Part shown: piece by piece, positions 16,158-26,380 of the stretch
How positions within the stretch are numbered: the first letter of the stretch is position 1
How the letters are laid out: each line of letters starts with the position of its first letter
Assembly: GCA_963807935.1 (NCBI GenBank)
Contig: CAWEDY010000001.1
Span: forward strand, 1 to 64,000
Reading direction: 5' to 3'
Origin: JABDGM01 sp963807935
GTDB taxonomy: Bacteria > Planctomycetota > Planctomycetia > Pirellulales > Lacipirellulaceae
Length of the DNA: 64,000 nucleotides
Position numbers and translations under genes: made by a program
The notes under the pieces: generated by a model
Databases searched by the model: none
What the model was told of the DNA's origin: nothing
What the model saw: only the letters and a program-made list of their open reading frames with translations

Positions 16158-17639
16158 TTATTGCGCACGCGGCAGCAGATGCAAGCGTTCGGTCGCTCGC
16201 TTGGCATTTTCATCCTTCATAAACAACTTCCAAATAAGACCGGTGCGCACGTTTTCGATAGCGAGCAATAGCGGCCCGACATCGATCCCGAGGTTTTCGT
16301 CTTGACCGTAGGGCGGATCGAGGCGAAACGAATCGACGAAAGCGTAGCCGCCGCGGTCTGGGTCGCGCCAGGCCAGCGGGCGTCCATTTGGCCCGCGCAG
16401 CGATTTATATTCGCGAAGTGCGGCAAGGCTTTCCGTCGGCGCAAACATAATGGCGGAGCCGGCCGCATAGGGAGGTACGACGCCGCCTTCCCAATCGTCT
16501 TTGTCGTCGATATTCGGCCGCACTTCGTGAACCAAATATTTGTCGCGGAATGCGCACGGGGCGAGGCCCCAACGGTTTTCGCCAAGCGTGGGGAATTCGT
16601 GGCTGGCCTCGATGCATCGCCGGCGCTGCGTGAGCACTGCGCGGCGAGAATTTTCGAACCAATCGACCCGCGGACCTGGCTCGCCAAACGCGCCGGGGTC
16701 ATCGGCTGCCAGGTGACGATAATCGATCCAGCAGTGCGAAAAGAAATACGTGAAGAGCGACCCGTTCCAAGACACAACATAGGGCGGCATGTCGTCCAGG
16801 TGCTTGATCCTGCGTTTGAGTCGATAATAGGCCGCTGGCTGCAACGCGTGTTTCTCGATTGGCGAGCCGACGGCCAGAAAGTAAATCAATCGCTCCTCGT
16901 CACTGCACCATTCCCAATAGTTCGGGTGTGTTTCGCCAGGACCATCAACGCCCCGGTCGGTAGATGCCCGCCAGCCCATCCGAAGATAGCCGGCTTTTTC
17001 ATCGAACATCGCTCGCCAATCGGCGTCCCGGGCGATTTCATGGGCGGCTCGGGCAACGTCGCCCTGGAAGTAGGATGCAGCCGTCATCGCGCCGGCTTGC
17101 AATAAAGCGTGGTCCACGGTGCTCGCCGTCAATTCGTACCGATATTTTGTTTTGCTGAAATCGGGCAGGCCGCCCGTACCGCTATCGATGAAATGCAGAT
17201 AGATGCCGAATTTCTTGTTGTCGCGGCGGTCGAGGAGCGAGCGTAGTACGGTAAGAGCCCGCTGCTCACCTTCGCGCCGAGTGATCCAGCCGCGTTCCAC
17301 TCCGATGGGCAATGACGAGAGCTGGAACCCGACTGCCGCCGTGCTGCAAATCGTGTCGCTTGTTTTGTCCTTCGCCAACTTCGCCGGGCTGCCGACTTCC
17401 TTCCAGCAGTATTGGAAGCAACCTTTCTCGATGGCGTCGAGCAGCTCGCTATCGGCCGCCGTAAATTGATATTTTGCCGCCGCCAAACTCGCAGGCGTGG
17501 CCTCAATTGCGGGTTCCGAACACGCGCTACGCGACGTTGCCACCAGCAGTGCGCAGAGCAGCGCGCAGGCGACTATCCTGTTGAATTGCTGCGGCGGAAA
17601 TTTGCGGGTCGCCTGCATCGCCGGAGTTCGACCTGTCAT
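16158..17639 (-). CDS. Secreted GH144-type glycoside hydrolase (glucoamylase-like, PF10091)
   Basis: A 493-residue protein with a signal peptide (RIVACALLCALLVATSRSACS, about residues 22-42). The mature part starts with ELLDAIEKGCFQYCWKEVG and continues TAAVGFQLSSLPIGVERGWI, GIYLHFIDSGTGG, WCSDEERLIYFLAVGSP, SLFTYFFSHCWIDYR, PYAAGSAIMFAPTESLAALR and LGIDVGPLLLAIENVRTGLI. This is the full order of the glucoamylase-like domain, an (alpha/alpha)6 toroid. Characterised members are endo-beta-1,2-glucanases (GH144). It follows a PEP-CTERM gene across a terminator and is coupled to a membrane protein gene. A second start, ATG 17618, is possible. Confidence 0.8.
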   Translation of the reverse strand: MTGRTPAMQATRKFPPQQFNRIVACALLCALLVATSRSACSEPAIEATPASLAAAKYQFTAADSELLDAIEKGCFQYCWKEVGSPAKLAKDKTSDTICSTAAVGFQLSSLPIGVERGWITRREGEQRALTVLRSLLDRRDNKKFGIYLHFIDSGTGGLPDFSKTKYRYELTASTVDHALLQAGAMTAASYFQGDVARAAHEIARDADWRAMFDEKAGYLRMGWRASTDRGVDGPGETHPNYWEWCSDEERLIYFLAVGSPIEKHALQPAAYYRLKRRIKHLDDMPPYVVSWNGSLFTYFFSHCWIDYRHLAADDPGAFGEPGPRVDWFENSRRAVLTQRRRCIEASHEFPTLGENRWGLAPCAFRDKYLVHEVRPNIDDKDDWEGGVVPPYAAGSAIMFAPTESLAALREYKSLRGPNGRPLAWRDPDRGGYAFVDSFRLDPPYGQDENLGIDVGPLLLAIENVRTGLIWKLFMKDENAKRATERLHLLPRAQ

Positions 17640-17675
17640 CAGGACTCGGTTGTCAGCTTTCGCTCAACGGAAAAA

Positions 17676-17712
17676 CAAAAAAGGGGACGCTCGCCGATCG
17701 ACGAACGTCCCC
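17676..17712 (-). terminator. Terminator between a PEP-CTERM gene and the GH144 gene
   Basis: On the minus strand GGGGACG (17706-17712) pairs with CGTCCCC (17683-17689) across a loop, followed by TTTTTT. It would end most transcripts of the upstream gene, leaving read-through for the GH144 gene. Confidence 0.7.
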
Positions 17713-17756
17713 AAAAAAATTGTCCCAGGTTAAAAAACCTCCACGGCACCACGAGC

Positions 17757-18485
17757 CTAACCGCGACGCCGCGCTAGAGTAAACATCCCGAACATGCCGA
17801 GCAGACACAACGCAATGCTCGTCGGTTCCGGAACAACCATCGTGTCACCTGCAAACGCCTTGAAGAACAAGCCAAATCCACCGGCTTGCTGCACGTTGGC
17901 AAAGCCTTCGGAAGAGGCGGCATCATCATAGGGACCGGTTAGTACTCGTGAGGCATTAACATGCCAGCCACCGACCGGCGTTGCCAACGCCTGATCGCCC
18001 TGGGCGATCACGTCAAGATCAGGATTGGAAAGCAAATTCCCTCCTGCGGGCGTGGTCAATTCAAAGGCATCTACAACAAACGCTTGACTGCCACCGGCGG
18101 GATTGGCGTACGCGTTGGCCATCGTGGCACGTGCCCTCACGCTGGCGGTTCCCAGCGGAGCGAGTGCGGACACGCTATACTGGTCGTAACCGAAGGGATT
18201 CCCGGTCGACCCCAGCCCGGGGACCAGCGATTGCGATGCAGTGCCGATCAACGCACTGCTTGAATCGAAGAAATCAAGGGCGAACAGCGAGGATACGGTC
18301 GGGTCGGACAAACCAATGTAATTCGCCTCCGCGCCAGCCCAACCGGTAAGAGTGTACAGCGTTAGGGCAGTGCCGGGGACATCCTGGTACAGATTCGCGG
18401 TTACCCTTCCATTGGCGGCGTACGCCTCGCCGGCCGTAAAGGCCGCCAGGCTTAGAATTGCGAACAGAGTTAGGATTTTCTTCAT
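17757..18485 (-). CDS. Secreted PEP-CTERM protein
   Basis: A 242-residue protein with a clear signal peptide (MKKILTLFAILSLAAFTAGE, cleavage after AYA) and a C-terminal VPEPTSIALCLLGMFGMFTL plus ARRRG, the PEP-CTERM signal. The body (about 24-215) is a beta-rich domain with SNPDLDVIAQGDQALATP and WHVNASRV, like the carbohydrate-binding-type domains of neighbouring secreted proteins. It has no catalytic motif and may bind glucan at the cell surface. It is the first gene after operator 18686-18699, so it should answer to the LacI regulator. Confidence 0.75.
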   Translation of the reverse strand: MKKILTLFAILSLAAFTAGEAYAANGRVTANLYQDVPGTALTLYTLTGWAGAEANYIGLSDPTVSSLFALDFFDSSSALIGTASQSLVPGLGSTGNPFGYDQYSVSALAPLGTASVRARATMANAYANPAGGSQAFVVDAFELTTPAGGNLLSNPDLDVIAQGDQALATPVGGWHVNASRVLTGPYDDAASSEGFANVQQAGGFGLFFKAFAGDTMVVPEPTSIALCLLGMFGMFTLARRRG

Positions 18486-18853
18486 TAGTTCGTTCTCCGC
18501 ATGTAAAGCTTTTGTGCAAACTTAACCGAGGCCAAGGCTAACGTCGCCTGTCCTCACACGCGCCCCTTCTCATAGTAAACTCAACATCCACTTTCGAAAC
18601 TTGTCAGTTCACTCGCAGTCTGTTCAGCCGCGCTTAAAAATGCACCCTCCCAATATTGCGCGATTCGCGAATCGAAAGTCGTAATTGAAAGCGCTTTCAC
18701 GACTAGCTATCAGGATAATATAAGAAATTCGTATTGTCAACAAACTTCTGGCAAAAATGAGCAAGGTTTATTCGTCGGCTGGCCTTAAAGCCGACGGGCG
18801 ATCAACCGCATATTACCGGCGTTTTCCGCGTTTTTCCGCAGTTTGGCCGAAAA
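18486..18853. promoter_or_regulatory. Upstream region of the PEP-CTERM/GH144 unit
   Basis: No gene is seen in these 368 bases. They contain the operator at 18686-18699 and an A/T-rich stretch (18715-18760, with ATAATATAAGAAATTCGTATTG) likely to hold the promoter. Confidence 0.6.
18686..18699. promoter_or_regulatory. LacI-type operator, perfect palindrome
   Basis: TGAAAGCGCTTTCA is a perfect 14-base palindrome with the central CG step typical of LacI-family operators. Close copies lie at 22743, 24070 and 31292, each upstream of a transcription unit of this locus. Confidence 0.8.
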
Positions 18854-21068
18854 TCAGTGGCTTTCCACGGCCCGCCGCCCGCCGCCGTCCGGTCGAAAGC
18901 CGATCGCTTGCAGCGCCGGAGCAATTTCCGGATTCGCCATGAAGTTCTTCCAGACGAGACCGGAGCGGTGGTTTTCAATTCCGACGACGATTTGGGCTTG
19001 GTTCAATCCCATGTAGACCTCGTCAAACCAATTCTCCGATTGGTTGAAGCCGTCGTGAAACCCGTAAGGGCCCCAAATGTTGGATCCCATTGAGCGATAA
19101 AAATGTTTGAGCGCCGCCAGCGACTCGTCGGGCGTATAAGGAAACTCGCCGAGCGCCGCCGAGCAACAAATCGTGCCGTTGTCGTCGCGCGCGAGCGGCC
19201 GTCCTCCGCCGGAGTTGATGCCCGCCGAAAGGCCCCAGCAATTGGGGCCATAGCCGTTGTACCTGCGCGGGTTCTCCATGCAGTACGCGCGATTAATCAG
19301 CGCGATATTGCGATTGTTGCGAAAATAATTGGTGTAGCGATCGCGTTTGCCGCGCGGGTCGAATCCCAGGAATGAGAATTGCGTGAAGAACAGGTCACCG
19401 CCGGTGCCACTGCCGACGTCAAGCCGGATGCCGTAGTACTCGTTGCCGTTGGTGTAGTGGTCGCCTTCGCTGGTGCGGCTCCAGTTTCGTCGGTATTGTA
19501 CGGCCAACTCGCTTTGGCTGGCCCAACCAGAGTAGTACAGGCTCGCGGGCACGGAATGTGTTGGCGAGGCGATGGCCAACAAATAAACGATCATCGTTTC
19601 ATTCCACCCAATCAGTGGATGATTAATGTGCCAACCATAGTCGGGCGACCAGTGCCAATAAAGTACGGCGCTATCAGGCGTTTTGCGGTACCAGTCCCAC
19701 TCAACCTCGCGCCATAGACTCGTAATCGTGTTGCGGATCTCGCGCTCGCGCGCATTCTCGCCGTCGAAGTATTGTCGCGCGGCGAGCAGCCCTTGCACGA
19801 GAAACGCCGTTTCCACCAGGTCGCCGCCATCGTCGTACTTGCCGAAATACGGATTCACTTGGCCCGTCTGACCATCGAGAAAATGCGGCCACACGCCGTG
19901 AAACCGATCGGCCTTGCGCAAGAAACGTACGATCTTGAGCATTCGTTCGACGCTCTGATCCCTTGTTATGAAGTTCCGCTGTGTCGCCACAAGCTGGGCC
20001 ATGATTCCGAAGCCGGACGCCCCCACCGCGACAAGATTTTCGTCGCCCGGCAAAACCTCCACGGCCATACCGGAATCAGGATTCGCAGCGTCCCAGTAAT
20101 ATCGGAAGCAAGCCCGCTGAACCATATCCAGCAACTGTTCGTCGTCGAACGGCGTTGTCGCTCCTGCAGCCGCGTCCGACAATGGCGACTCATGATTGCA
20201 CAGATCGATCGCGCTGATCTTGAAATATGCCCGCTTGCCCGGTTCTCCCACGTAATCGGCGTATCGGCAGGACCACCCAGGTCGTGTTCCTGCCGGCTCG
20301 AACTTGTTTCCATCCCACGACCGATAAACGCGATAGCTCTTCACGTCGTCATCGGTGCTCGCCTGCCACGACAGATCGAAGTGACTGTCTTGACCTTCGA
20401 CCGTAAGGCCCGTGGGCGCCGCCGGCACGTTGTTGTCGGAGACCGTCCCATCGACAACAGAAATGTCATCGATATACAGCGTGTGCTGTTTGCCATCGTC
20501 GAGGTTTTGCATCAGGGTGATGCTCGCCAAATGGCGCGGATCAAATTTGCTGTCATCCGTTCCGCGGTATAGACCGGTGAATTTGGCGAATGGCAGCCGG
20601 ATCTCGACCCACCTCCCGGCTGGCAACAGACCATGGTATGCCAATAACGGGATCGTCGGCACACCCGCGCCACTATCGTCTTGTAGGAAGATTCTCGGAG
20701 CGGCGTCGGTCTTGAGCCCCATTTCTGAAAAGCACCAAAGCGACAGGGTATCGCCTTGGAACGCGCCGTGGCGGCCGAAGGGTACGTTGACCCGCAGCGT
20801 GGCGTTCCAGTCGCCGCCGCATGCCGATTTCCACTTCAAACGCAGGCAGTTAGGAGGCGCTGAGAAAGCGACCATTATCGAGGGGAAGCTTTCCGTCGAT
20901 GATCTCCAGCTTGCTGGGGGCAACGACGGCAGCCTGGCTGTGGAAATAGCACTTGTTTGCCGCGCCGTTTTCAAAGAAGACGTGGCGATCGTACACGTTA
21001 AGCGGGTGCGCTATCGCAACTTGCGCCAGCAGCAGCAGGCAAGGCAGAGCCGCAATGCCGTATCGCAT
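18854..21068 (-). CDS. Secreted multidomain GH144-type hydrolase with fibronectin-III domain, one frameshift
   Basis: The joined protein is about 738 residues. It has a signal peptide (MRYGIAALPCLLLLAQVAIA), an N-terminal beta-sandwich (about 25-235, with ENGAANKCYFHSQ and TLYIDDISVVDG, carbohydrate-binding type), a fibronectin type III domain (PAAPTGLTVEGQDSHFDLSW...), and the glucoamylase-like domain from DEQLLDMVQRACFRYYWDAA to GIENHRSGLVWKNFM. FGIMAQLVATQRNFITRDQS and PDYGWHINHPLIGWNETMIV are family motifs. The frame changes near 20880 in TTCCCCTCG. It is a more complex paralogue of the GH144 at 16158 and probably binds the polymer before cutting it. It follows a dockerin/PEP-CTERM gene after 60 bases. 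Confidence 0.8.
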
Positions 21069-21128
21069 GTCGCCGCCCACGCTGCAAACTCGCCGGCGGT
21101 AAGACACGCGCCGCCGTTGTGTAAGGCA

Positions 21129-22664
21129 CTACAGCCCGCGCCGACGAAGCCCTATTCCTAACCAGCCTGCCAAAGCCAGCAGTGCTAAGCAGCAGGCGGT
21201 CGGTTCCGGAACGGCTGTTGCATTACCCAACACGCTGCCGCTGCCGGCAGAGGTCTTACCGAATCGGGTACGCCACGCGTTGTAATCTTCTTGCGTTACC
21301 TGGCCCGGCGTCACGCCCGATACTTCGTTCTGAAGTTGAAACGCTGTCCCATTGTATTTGCGCCAAACAACGTAGTCGCCCGTGTCGACGATGCCATTAT
21401 TGTTGTAGTCGCCGGGGACTCCAGCAATTAATGCCGTTAACGAGAAATCGTCGAAAAATGCCGACTGCGGATCAATAGTTGAATTCGCCATACCCGTGGC
21501 GCCGGCGGAGATTCGCACGCTGACCGTGCCATCAGGAGCAGTGGTGGTGGGTAAGGAGAATTCCCGCCAAGTTCCGTCATTAATCTGCACGGTGCGGAGG
21601 TCGAGCGACACGGGCGAGCCGATGACGGCGTCCGCTGCGTCGAGGAACTCCATCGTCATAAATGTCTGGGTGGTGGAGAAGGGATCGGCGCCGTTGTAAC
21701 CCGACTCCCATTTTGACCAGCCCGAGAAAGTGTAATCCCCGCCGGCCGTGCCGGGAACGGTTTGCAATATCTTCGCGTCGCCGCCCGCAAATGAACGCAA
21801 CCACATGCCAACATTACCAGTGTGAGCGGCAAAACTCGGAGCACCGTTAAACGACAGGTTGTCTTCAGCGGTCTTGTCGACCGTCCAATCGGCCGGTGCG
21901 CCGAGCATGTTCAGATTACCGTTCGAAAGCTTTTCGCCACCAAACAAGCCGTTCTGGACCAGCGAGAAATTGTCGAGATACACATCATGGCCAGCCATGC
22001 ACTCCGTGGTACAACTGGCTACCATGTTGGTCGCGGCGGCCGTGATCCGCGCCTGGGTGGTTCCGGCCGGCGAGTCGAGGCTCGGTATCGTGTGCGTTTG
22101 CCAGTCGTCCGGGTTCACATCTGTGGCTCGATTCTTGGGGAGAACGATCGTCTGCGTGTCCAGCACTGCATTGCTACCGTTGAGGAACTCCACTGTAAAA
22201 GTGGTTTGCGTGGGCGAGGCAACAGCGCCCGACGGCGAATCTGCGAACAGCGTGTCGAGATTGTTGGAAGCGGCGGTTTGAAAAAACGAATGGCCCGTAA
22301 ACGTGAAATTCTTATTGGCAGGGACGGGAACGGTTTGCGACATACTCACATTGATCATCTGGTTTTGATCGAGATAGGGTCCCTCGTTACCCGCAAACGT
22401 CTTAAGAAACAGTCCGAGGCCGCCTGGCCCTGGCGCAGGCTGAAATTGAATGTCGGCCAGGCCAACTTGCTCCACGGCGCTGAGTGGGGCACCGGGCATT
22501 CCGGTGACCGATTGCGTTAGCGTCCACCCCAGCGGTCCTGCGCCAGCTTCCAGCCCGCCATTGGTGACTACTTCGGTCGCGTGCGCCTGTGAATAACTGA
22601 TCGCGAACATCGCCAGGCTCGCGACCGCCAAAAATACCGGTAATTTTCGCATCCGCTTGCTCAT
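21129..22664 (-). CDS. Secreted PEP-CTERM protein with two beta-sandwich modules and a dockerin-like motif
   Basis: The product has 511 residues: signal peptide (FLAVASLAMFAISYSQAHA), two related modules (about 30-240 with NGGLEAGAGPLGWTLTQS, and 245-420 with NGNLNMLGAPADWTVDKT), each ending in FYLDNFSL-type strands, then VPGDYNNNGIVDTGDYVVWR (EF-hand-like dockerin loop), EDYNAWRTRFG, and the tail VPEPTACCLALLALAGWLGI plus RRRG. The modules look like carbohydrate-binding domains. I chose ATG 22664 because GGAGG lies eight bases upstream; the earlier ATG 22670 is too close to it. Operator 22743-22756 precedes it. Confidence 0.75.
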   Translation of the reverse strand: MSKRMRKLPVFLAVASLAMFAISYSQAHATEVVTNGGLEAGAGPLGWTLTQSVTGMPGAPLSAVEQVGLADIQFQPAPGPGGLGLFLKTFAGNEGPYLDQNQMINVSMSQTVPVPANKNFTFTGHSFFQTAASNNLDTLFADSPSGAVASPTQTTFTVEFLNGSNAVLDTQTIVLPKNRATDVNPDDWQTHTIPSLDSPAGTTQARITAAATNMVASCTTECMAGHDVYLDNFSLVQNGLFGGEKLSNGNLNMLGAPADWTVDKTAEDNLSFNGAPSFAAHTGNVGMWLRSFAGGDAKILQTVPGTAGGDYTFSGWSKWESGYNGADPFSTTQTFMTMEFLDAADAVIGSPVSLDLRTVQINDGTWREFSLPTTTAPDGTVSVRISAGATGMANSTIDPQSAFFDDFSLTALIAGVPGDYNNNGIVDTGDYVVWRKYNGTAFQLQNEVSGVTPGQVTQEDYNAWRTRFGKTSAGSGSVLGNATAVPEPTACCLALLALAGWLGIGLRRRGL

Positions 22665-22742
22665 AACCATTGCCTCCGGGAGCTGCATCTCGTCGCTAGA
22701 AAACCGATTGTGCCAAACCGATGGAGTCGAGCAGCCCGATAT

Positions 22743-22756
22743 TGAAAGCGCTTTCA
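22743..22756. promoter_or_regulatory. LacI-type operator
   Basis: TGAAAGCGCTTTCA, identical to 18686-18699, about 80 bases before the start of the dockerin/PEP-CTERM gene. Confidence 0.8.
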
Positions 22757-22851
22757 CCAATCTTTAACGTTAATTGAGTTTCACAAAATTGTCAACTATT
22801 GAACCGAAATAATTAACAAGCCTGACTGCGGCCATGGCGACAACGGGGGAG

Positions 22852-23983
22852 TCAATATTGCTGCGTGATTACCTCGCCATCGTATCGGTTCCCAAGCTGA
22901 TTGAGCGTCTCAAGATCTACGTCGTAGTTAATGAAACCCACCGACCCGTCCGCAAACGCTGCGTTGATGCCACCCGAATGCGCCGAACCCAGCGGGTAAT
23001 TCGACGGATCTTCGGGGGTGCCGTCCGGCGCCGGTCCTGTGCCATCCGAGCGTGGCCGGATGAGGGTCGAGCGCCTGCGCGTCGAAGTCCCAGCCATCGG
23101 TCCAACCGCGGTCGTCCGCCTGTCCATTGGTGTCGCCTAGTATCAAGCTGTAATAGACCCACTTCTCGGCAACCAGCAACGTTTTGCTGGTTCCGTCGGT
23201 GATCTTGGCATCCGTCATTTTCAACGTGAAGCCGATATGCCGATACAGCGGCGTGGGGTCACCCGGCTCAGCAGTCCAATCCGTGCGCTGAATGACGCCG
23301 CGAAACTTAGGTATCAGTCCCGCCTTCACTTTGGTGTCGAGGTCGCCCAGGCCACGACCCTGGCTTTGCGAGCAGCCGGGACACCCCCAAAAGATATCAG
23401 CCTGTTTGCTTTTGAAAAAAGGGAAAGGAGATGGATCGTTGATGTACTTATTGAACTCGGTATCGCCGACTTCCGAACGCGAAGGGCCGCCCACCGTCGC
23501 CGCATAATCGACGAGCGAGATTCCGGAGCTAGGATGAAAAGTTACGCCGCGCCGGGACGGGCAGTTGTACAGCGGAATTGCGATCTTGGTGAGTTGATTC
23601 GTCCTGATAATGTTCTTGACAGCGCCCTCTTCTAGGAAGGGCAAAATCTGATACATCCAACACAGACCTTGTTCGAGCGGTCCGTTCGCAGGACCCACGC
23701 GAAGAAATATGTTCGGTTGCGACTGGGTATCATGAAGATAATACTCGAGAGCCGGGTTCGGCTGCGTGCCACCCGTGGGGAAGGTATTGAACGTGTTGTA
23801 AAAGTTATGAATCGACAGCGCGATATTCTTGAGGTTGTTCTTGCATTGCGTGCGGCGCGCGGCTTCGCGAGCAGCTTGAATTGCCGGCAGTAAGAGCGCA
23901 ACCAGGATGCCGATGATCGCAATCACGACCAATAGCTCGACCAAGGTAAAGCCACGCTGCTCCTGCGCTCGTTTCGCCGCCAT
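22852..23983 (-). CDS. DUF1559 pseudopilin-like protein, one frameshift
   Basis: The protein is about 377 residues. The N-terminus carries the type IV pilin signal RGFTLVELLVVIAIIGILVA with LLPAIQAAREAARRTQCKNN directly after, which defines the DUF1559 (SBP_bac_10) family, abundant in planctomycetes. The C-terminus, NYPLGSAHSGGINAAFADGS plus VGFINYDVDLETLNQLGNR, is the H-x-GG-x-N-x-xFADGSV ending of the family. It lies in a second frame after a break near 23050-23060. Members are thought to be exported minor-pilin-like proteins of unknown role. Operator 24070-24083 lies upstream, so it is tied to the glucan locus. Confidence 0.85.
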
Positions 23984-24069
23984 GACGAGAGCTCCGCTGC
24001 TGAATTAAATTAAGAGACTGTCGGAAAAGGACCGCTTCTGCCCGTATTCTACCGCTGGCATACGATCGT

Positions 24070-24083
24070 TGCAAGCGCTTTCA
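24070..24083. promoter_or_regulatory. LacI-type operator (one mismatch)
   Basis: TGCAAGCGCTTTCA differs at one base from the perfect palindrome. It lies about 87 bases before the DUF1559 start. Confidence 0.7.
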
Positions 24084-24131
24084 GTACTGGTTTTCCAAGG
24101 ATTTTGTATTCTACGAAATTGCCGGCGGATA

Positions 24132-26365
24132 TCACCATTTTGGCCCTCTCCGCTTTCTGCCGAGCATCAAAATGCCAATCACGCTCGACATCAAAAGGAA
24201 GCCGCCCGGCTCTGGCACGCCAACGCCTGCACCTAGCCCGGCGCCGGCACGCTTCCGCCAGGTCACGTAGTCTGCCGCATCAACGATCCCATTGTTGTTG
24301 GCATCGGCGGCGAGCGAATTGACCAAACCGAATGTTGAACGCCAGTAGTTGTAGTCGGCCGCATTCACGAGGCCATTGCCCGTGTAGTCGCCAGCGACGT
24401 AGACGGTATCCAATGCCGATTTCACCTCCGGCAGGTTCGCGAAGAATGCGCTCTGGCGGTCGGCGCCGTCGAGATAGGCCAAGAGCGCCATCGTCGACAG
24501 CGTGATATTCCAGTTGTCGGCAAACGATGGGACGCTTGTCGGGTTGGCGGCGCCTGTGACCCATTGGGCTGAGTCGGCGAGGCCCTGAGGACCATCCAAT
24601 CCGCCGCCAAGACCGTTGTCCAACAGATAGCGGAGCGCGTCGTCGGCGCCAGGAGCGCCCGCCAATAGCGCCTCGGCGACGCTCCATGGTTGAAACAGAT
24701 TGGGCTGTGGATTTGGATTGTTGGGGTCTTGCGATAGGTAGAGGCTCCAGGCCTTATAAGTGCCGGCACCCGCCCCGGCATCGGGTTGCATGAAGTTGCT
24801 TCGGCCAAGCTGCGTTAGCTTCGCTGCAATGTCGGTTTCAGAACGAACGAAGTTTTCCCAGGGATTGCGGGCTAACGACCGATTCGGATAGTTGTCGGCC
24901 CCGCGCTGGGACGTATCGACAAACAAGTTCAGCAGGGCTTGCTCGAAAGCCGCGCGAAAGTCGGTGCCTGTGTAATTCAGGTACGTTTCCGGTGTAGCGA
25001 GCGACGTGGCAACTCGGCCCGTATCCTGATTCCACATACCCGAAAGAGGAACATTGTGGGTGGTCGACAGTGCGGCAGCAAGCGCGATGACCTTGTTTTC
25101 GTTCGTGTAGCCACTATAGGTGCAGGCACCGCCGCCGCAGAAAGTGCCAAAATTTCCGATCCAACGGAAAGTATGCTTGCTTGAAAGCTCCAGCGCCCGT
25201 AAATGCCGCGAAATTAAAGCGGCTTTCCAGGGCATCGATTGAGTTTTTCAGTACGGTCGGGGTGGCGGGCTGCGATTTGTAGTTATGCAGCGCCAAGTCC
25301 AGGAATGAGGCATCGATGCTCGATTCTTCGTGATCGGTCACCGGCGCACCGGTTACAAAATCAAGAAACCGCGTGGGCAGATATGTGGTCTGATTGCGAT
25401 TGTTATTCAGGGTCGCAACCAAGTGGGTCATGTAGGTGTCGGCGTCGGCTTGCGTTACCCAACCGTGCCGAATGGCTGATGGCAAATTCCAGACTACCCC
25501 CGTCGTTGTGTTGAGCGCACCGAGTGATACGTCGTTCGAAGAATTGGGAATGAGCCCCGATGTTTTATTGCGCGGCCCACAGTCCCATGAATTGCCGCTT
25601 GGCGATTCGCTCGACGACATCCTGGATTGGCGCCGTGGCGGCATCGATGCTCGGGCCGTTTTCTACCAAAGCCATGTCGTCGAAGTAAACGTTTCCGGAG
25701 ACCGGACCGGAAGTAGCATTGACCAAATAGCTGACTGCAAATGTGCGCGTCAGATCGGGAGAGCCCGTTACATTCCAACCGGAACTCAGATTCAGTGGCA
25801 CGTTGATCGGCATCCATGTCCCACCCGCGGGAACATTGACGTCGTACTGAGCCCGGTTGCTAAGCGAGTCGCGGTAATCCTTCAGTTCGACCGTCAGCTT
25901 GAAACGGCTACCGGTATCGTTGCGAACATAGCCTTCGAGCGTTTGATATTGTGTCAGATCGCGGTCCTGCCGATACGGAAATTGGCCACCAATCTGCGTG
26001 CCATTCACATCGCTCGAAAACGCCTGAAAAAACCGGAAATCGCCGTTCGTGATGTTCCCGACGTTAAAATCGTACGCGTTACTTCCCGAATGCACGACCG
26101 CCGACTGTTTTGTGAAACTTGCACCAGATCCAACGCCGAACGGCCCGCCCCAAAGATCCAGCGAGTCGTTTCGTTCGCCGTCGAAGAGCGGCACAATGCC
26201 CAGGTCGCCGGCGAGAGCAAGGCCGGCAGTTGTCAGCATCAGTAGGATCGCTGCTCCAACGCAAAAAGGATTCGTAGACAAGGAGGCAAGGAGCCAAGGA
26301 GAGCGCGGTATTTGTCTCCTGGTCTCCACGTCTCCCCCTCTCCTAAACTTCGTCGATACGGGCAT
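24132..26365 (-). CDS. Secreted sugar-active protein with binding domain, toroid-like domain, dockerin pair and PEP-CTERM; two frameshifts
   Basis: Three frame segments join into about 744 residues. After a signal region (GAAILLMLTTAGLALAGD) comes a binding-type beta-sandwich (about 55-255, ending GNVYFDDMALVENG). A helical part with SGLIPNSSNDVSLGALNTTT, VVWNLPSAIRHGWVTQADAD, SSIDASFLDLALHNYK and GNFGTFCGGGACTYSGYTNE follows and resembles the (alpha/alpha)6 glucoamylase-like fold. A full dockerin-like pair comes next (GDYTGNGLVNAADYNYWRST and DANNNGIVDAADYVTWRKR), then VPEPGGFLLMSSVIGILML plus GRKRR. Breaks lie near 25575 and 25165. It starts 15 bases after the GH1 stop, so it belongs to the GH94-GH1 operon. 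Activity is inferred only. Confidence 0.65.
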
Positions 26366-26380
26366 CTCGTTAATCTAATC

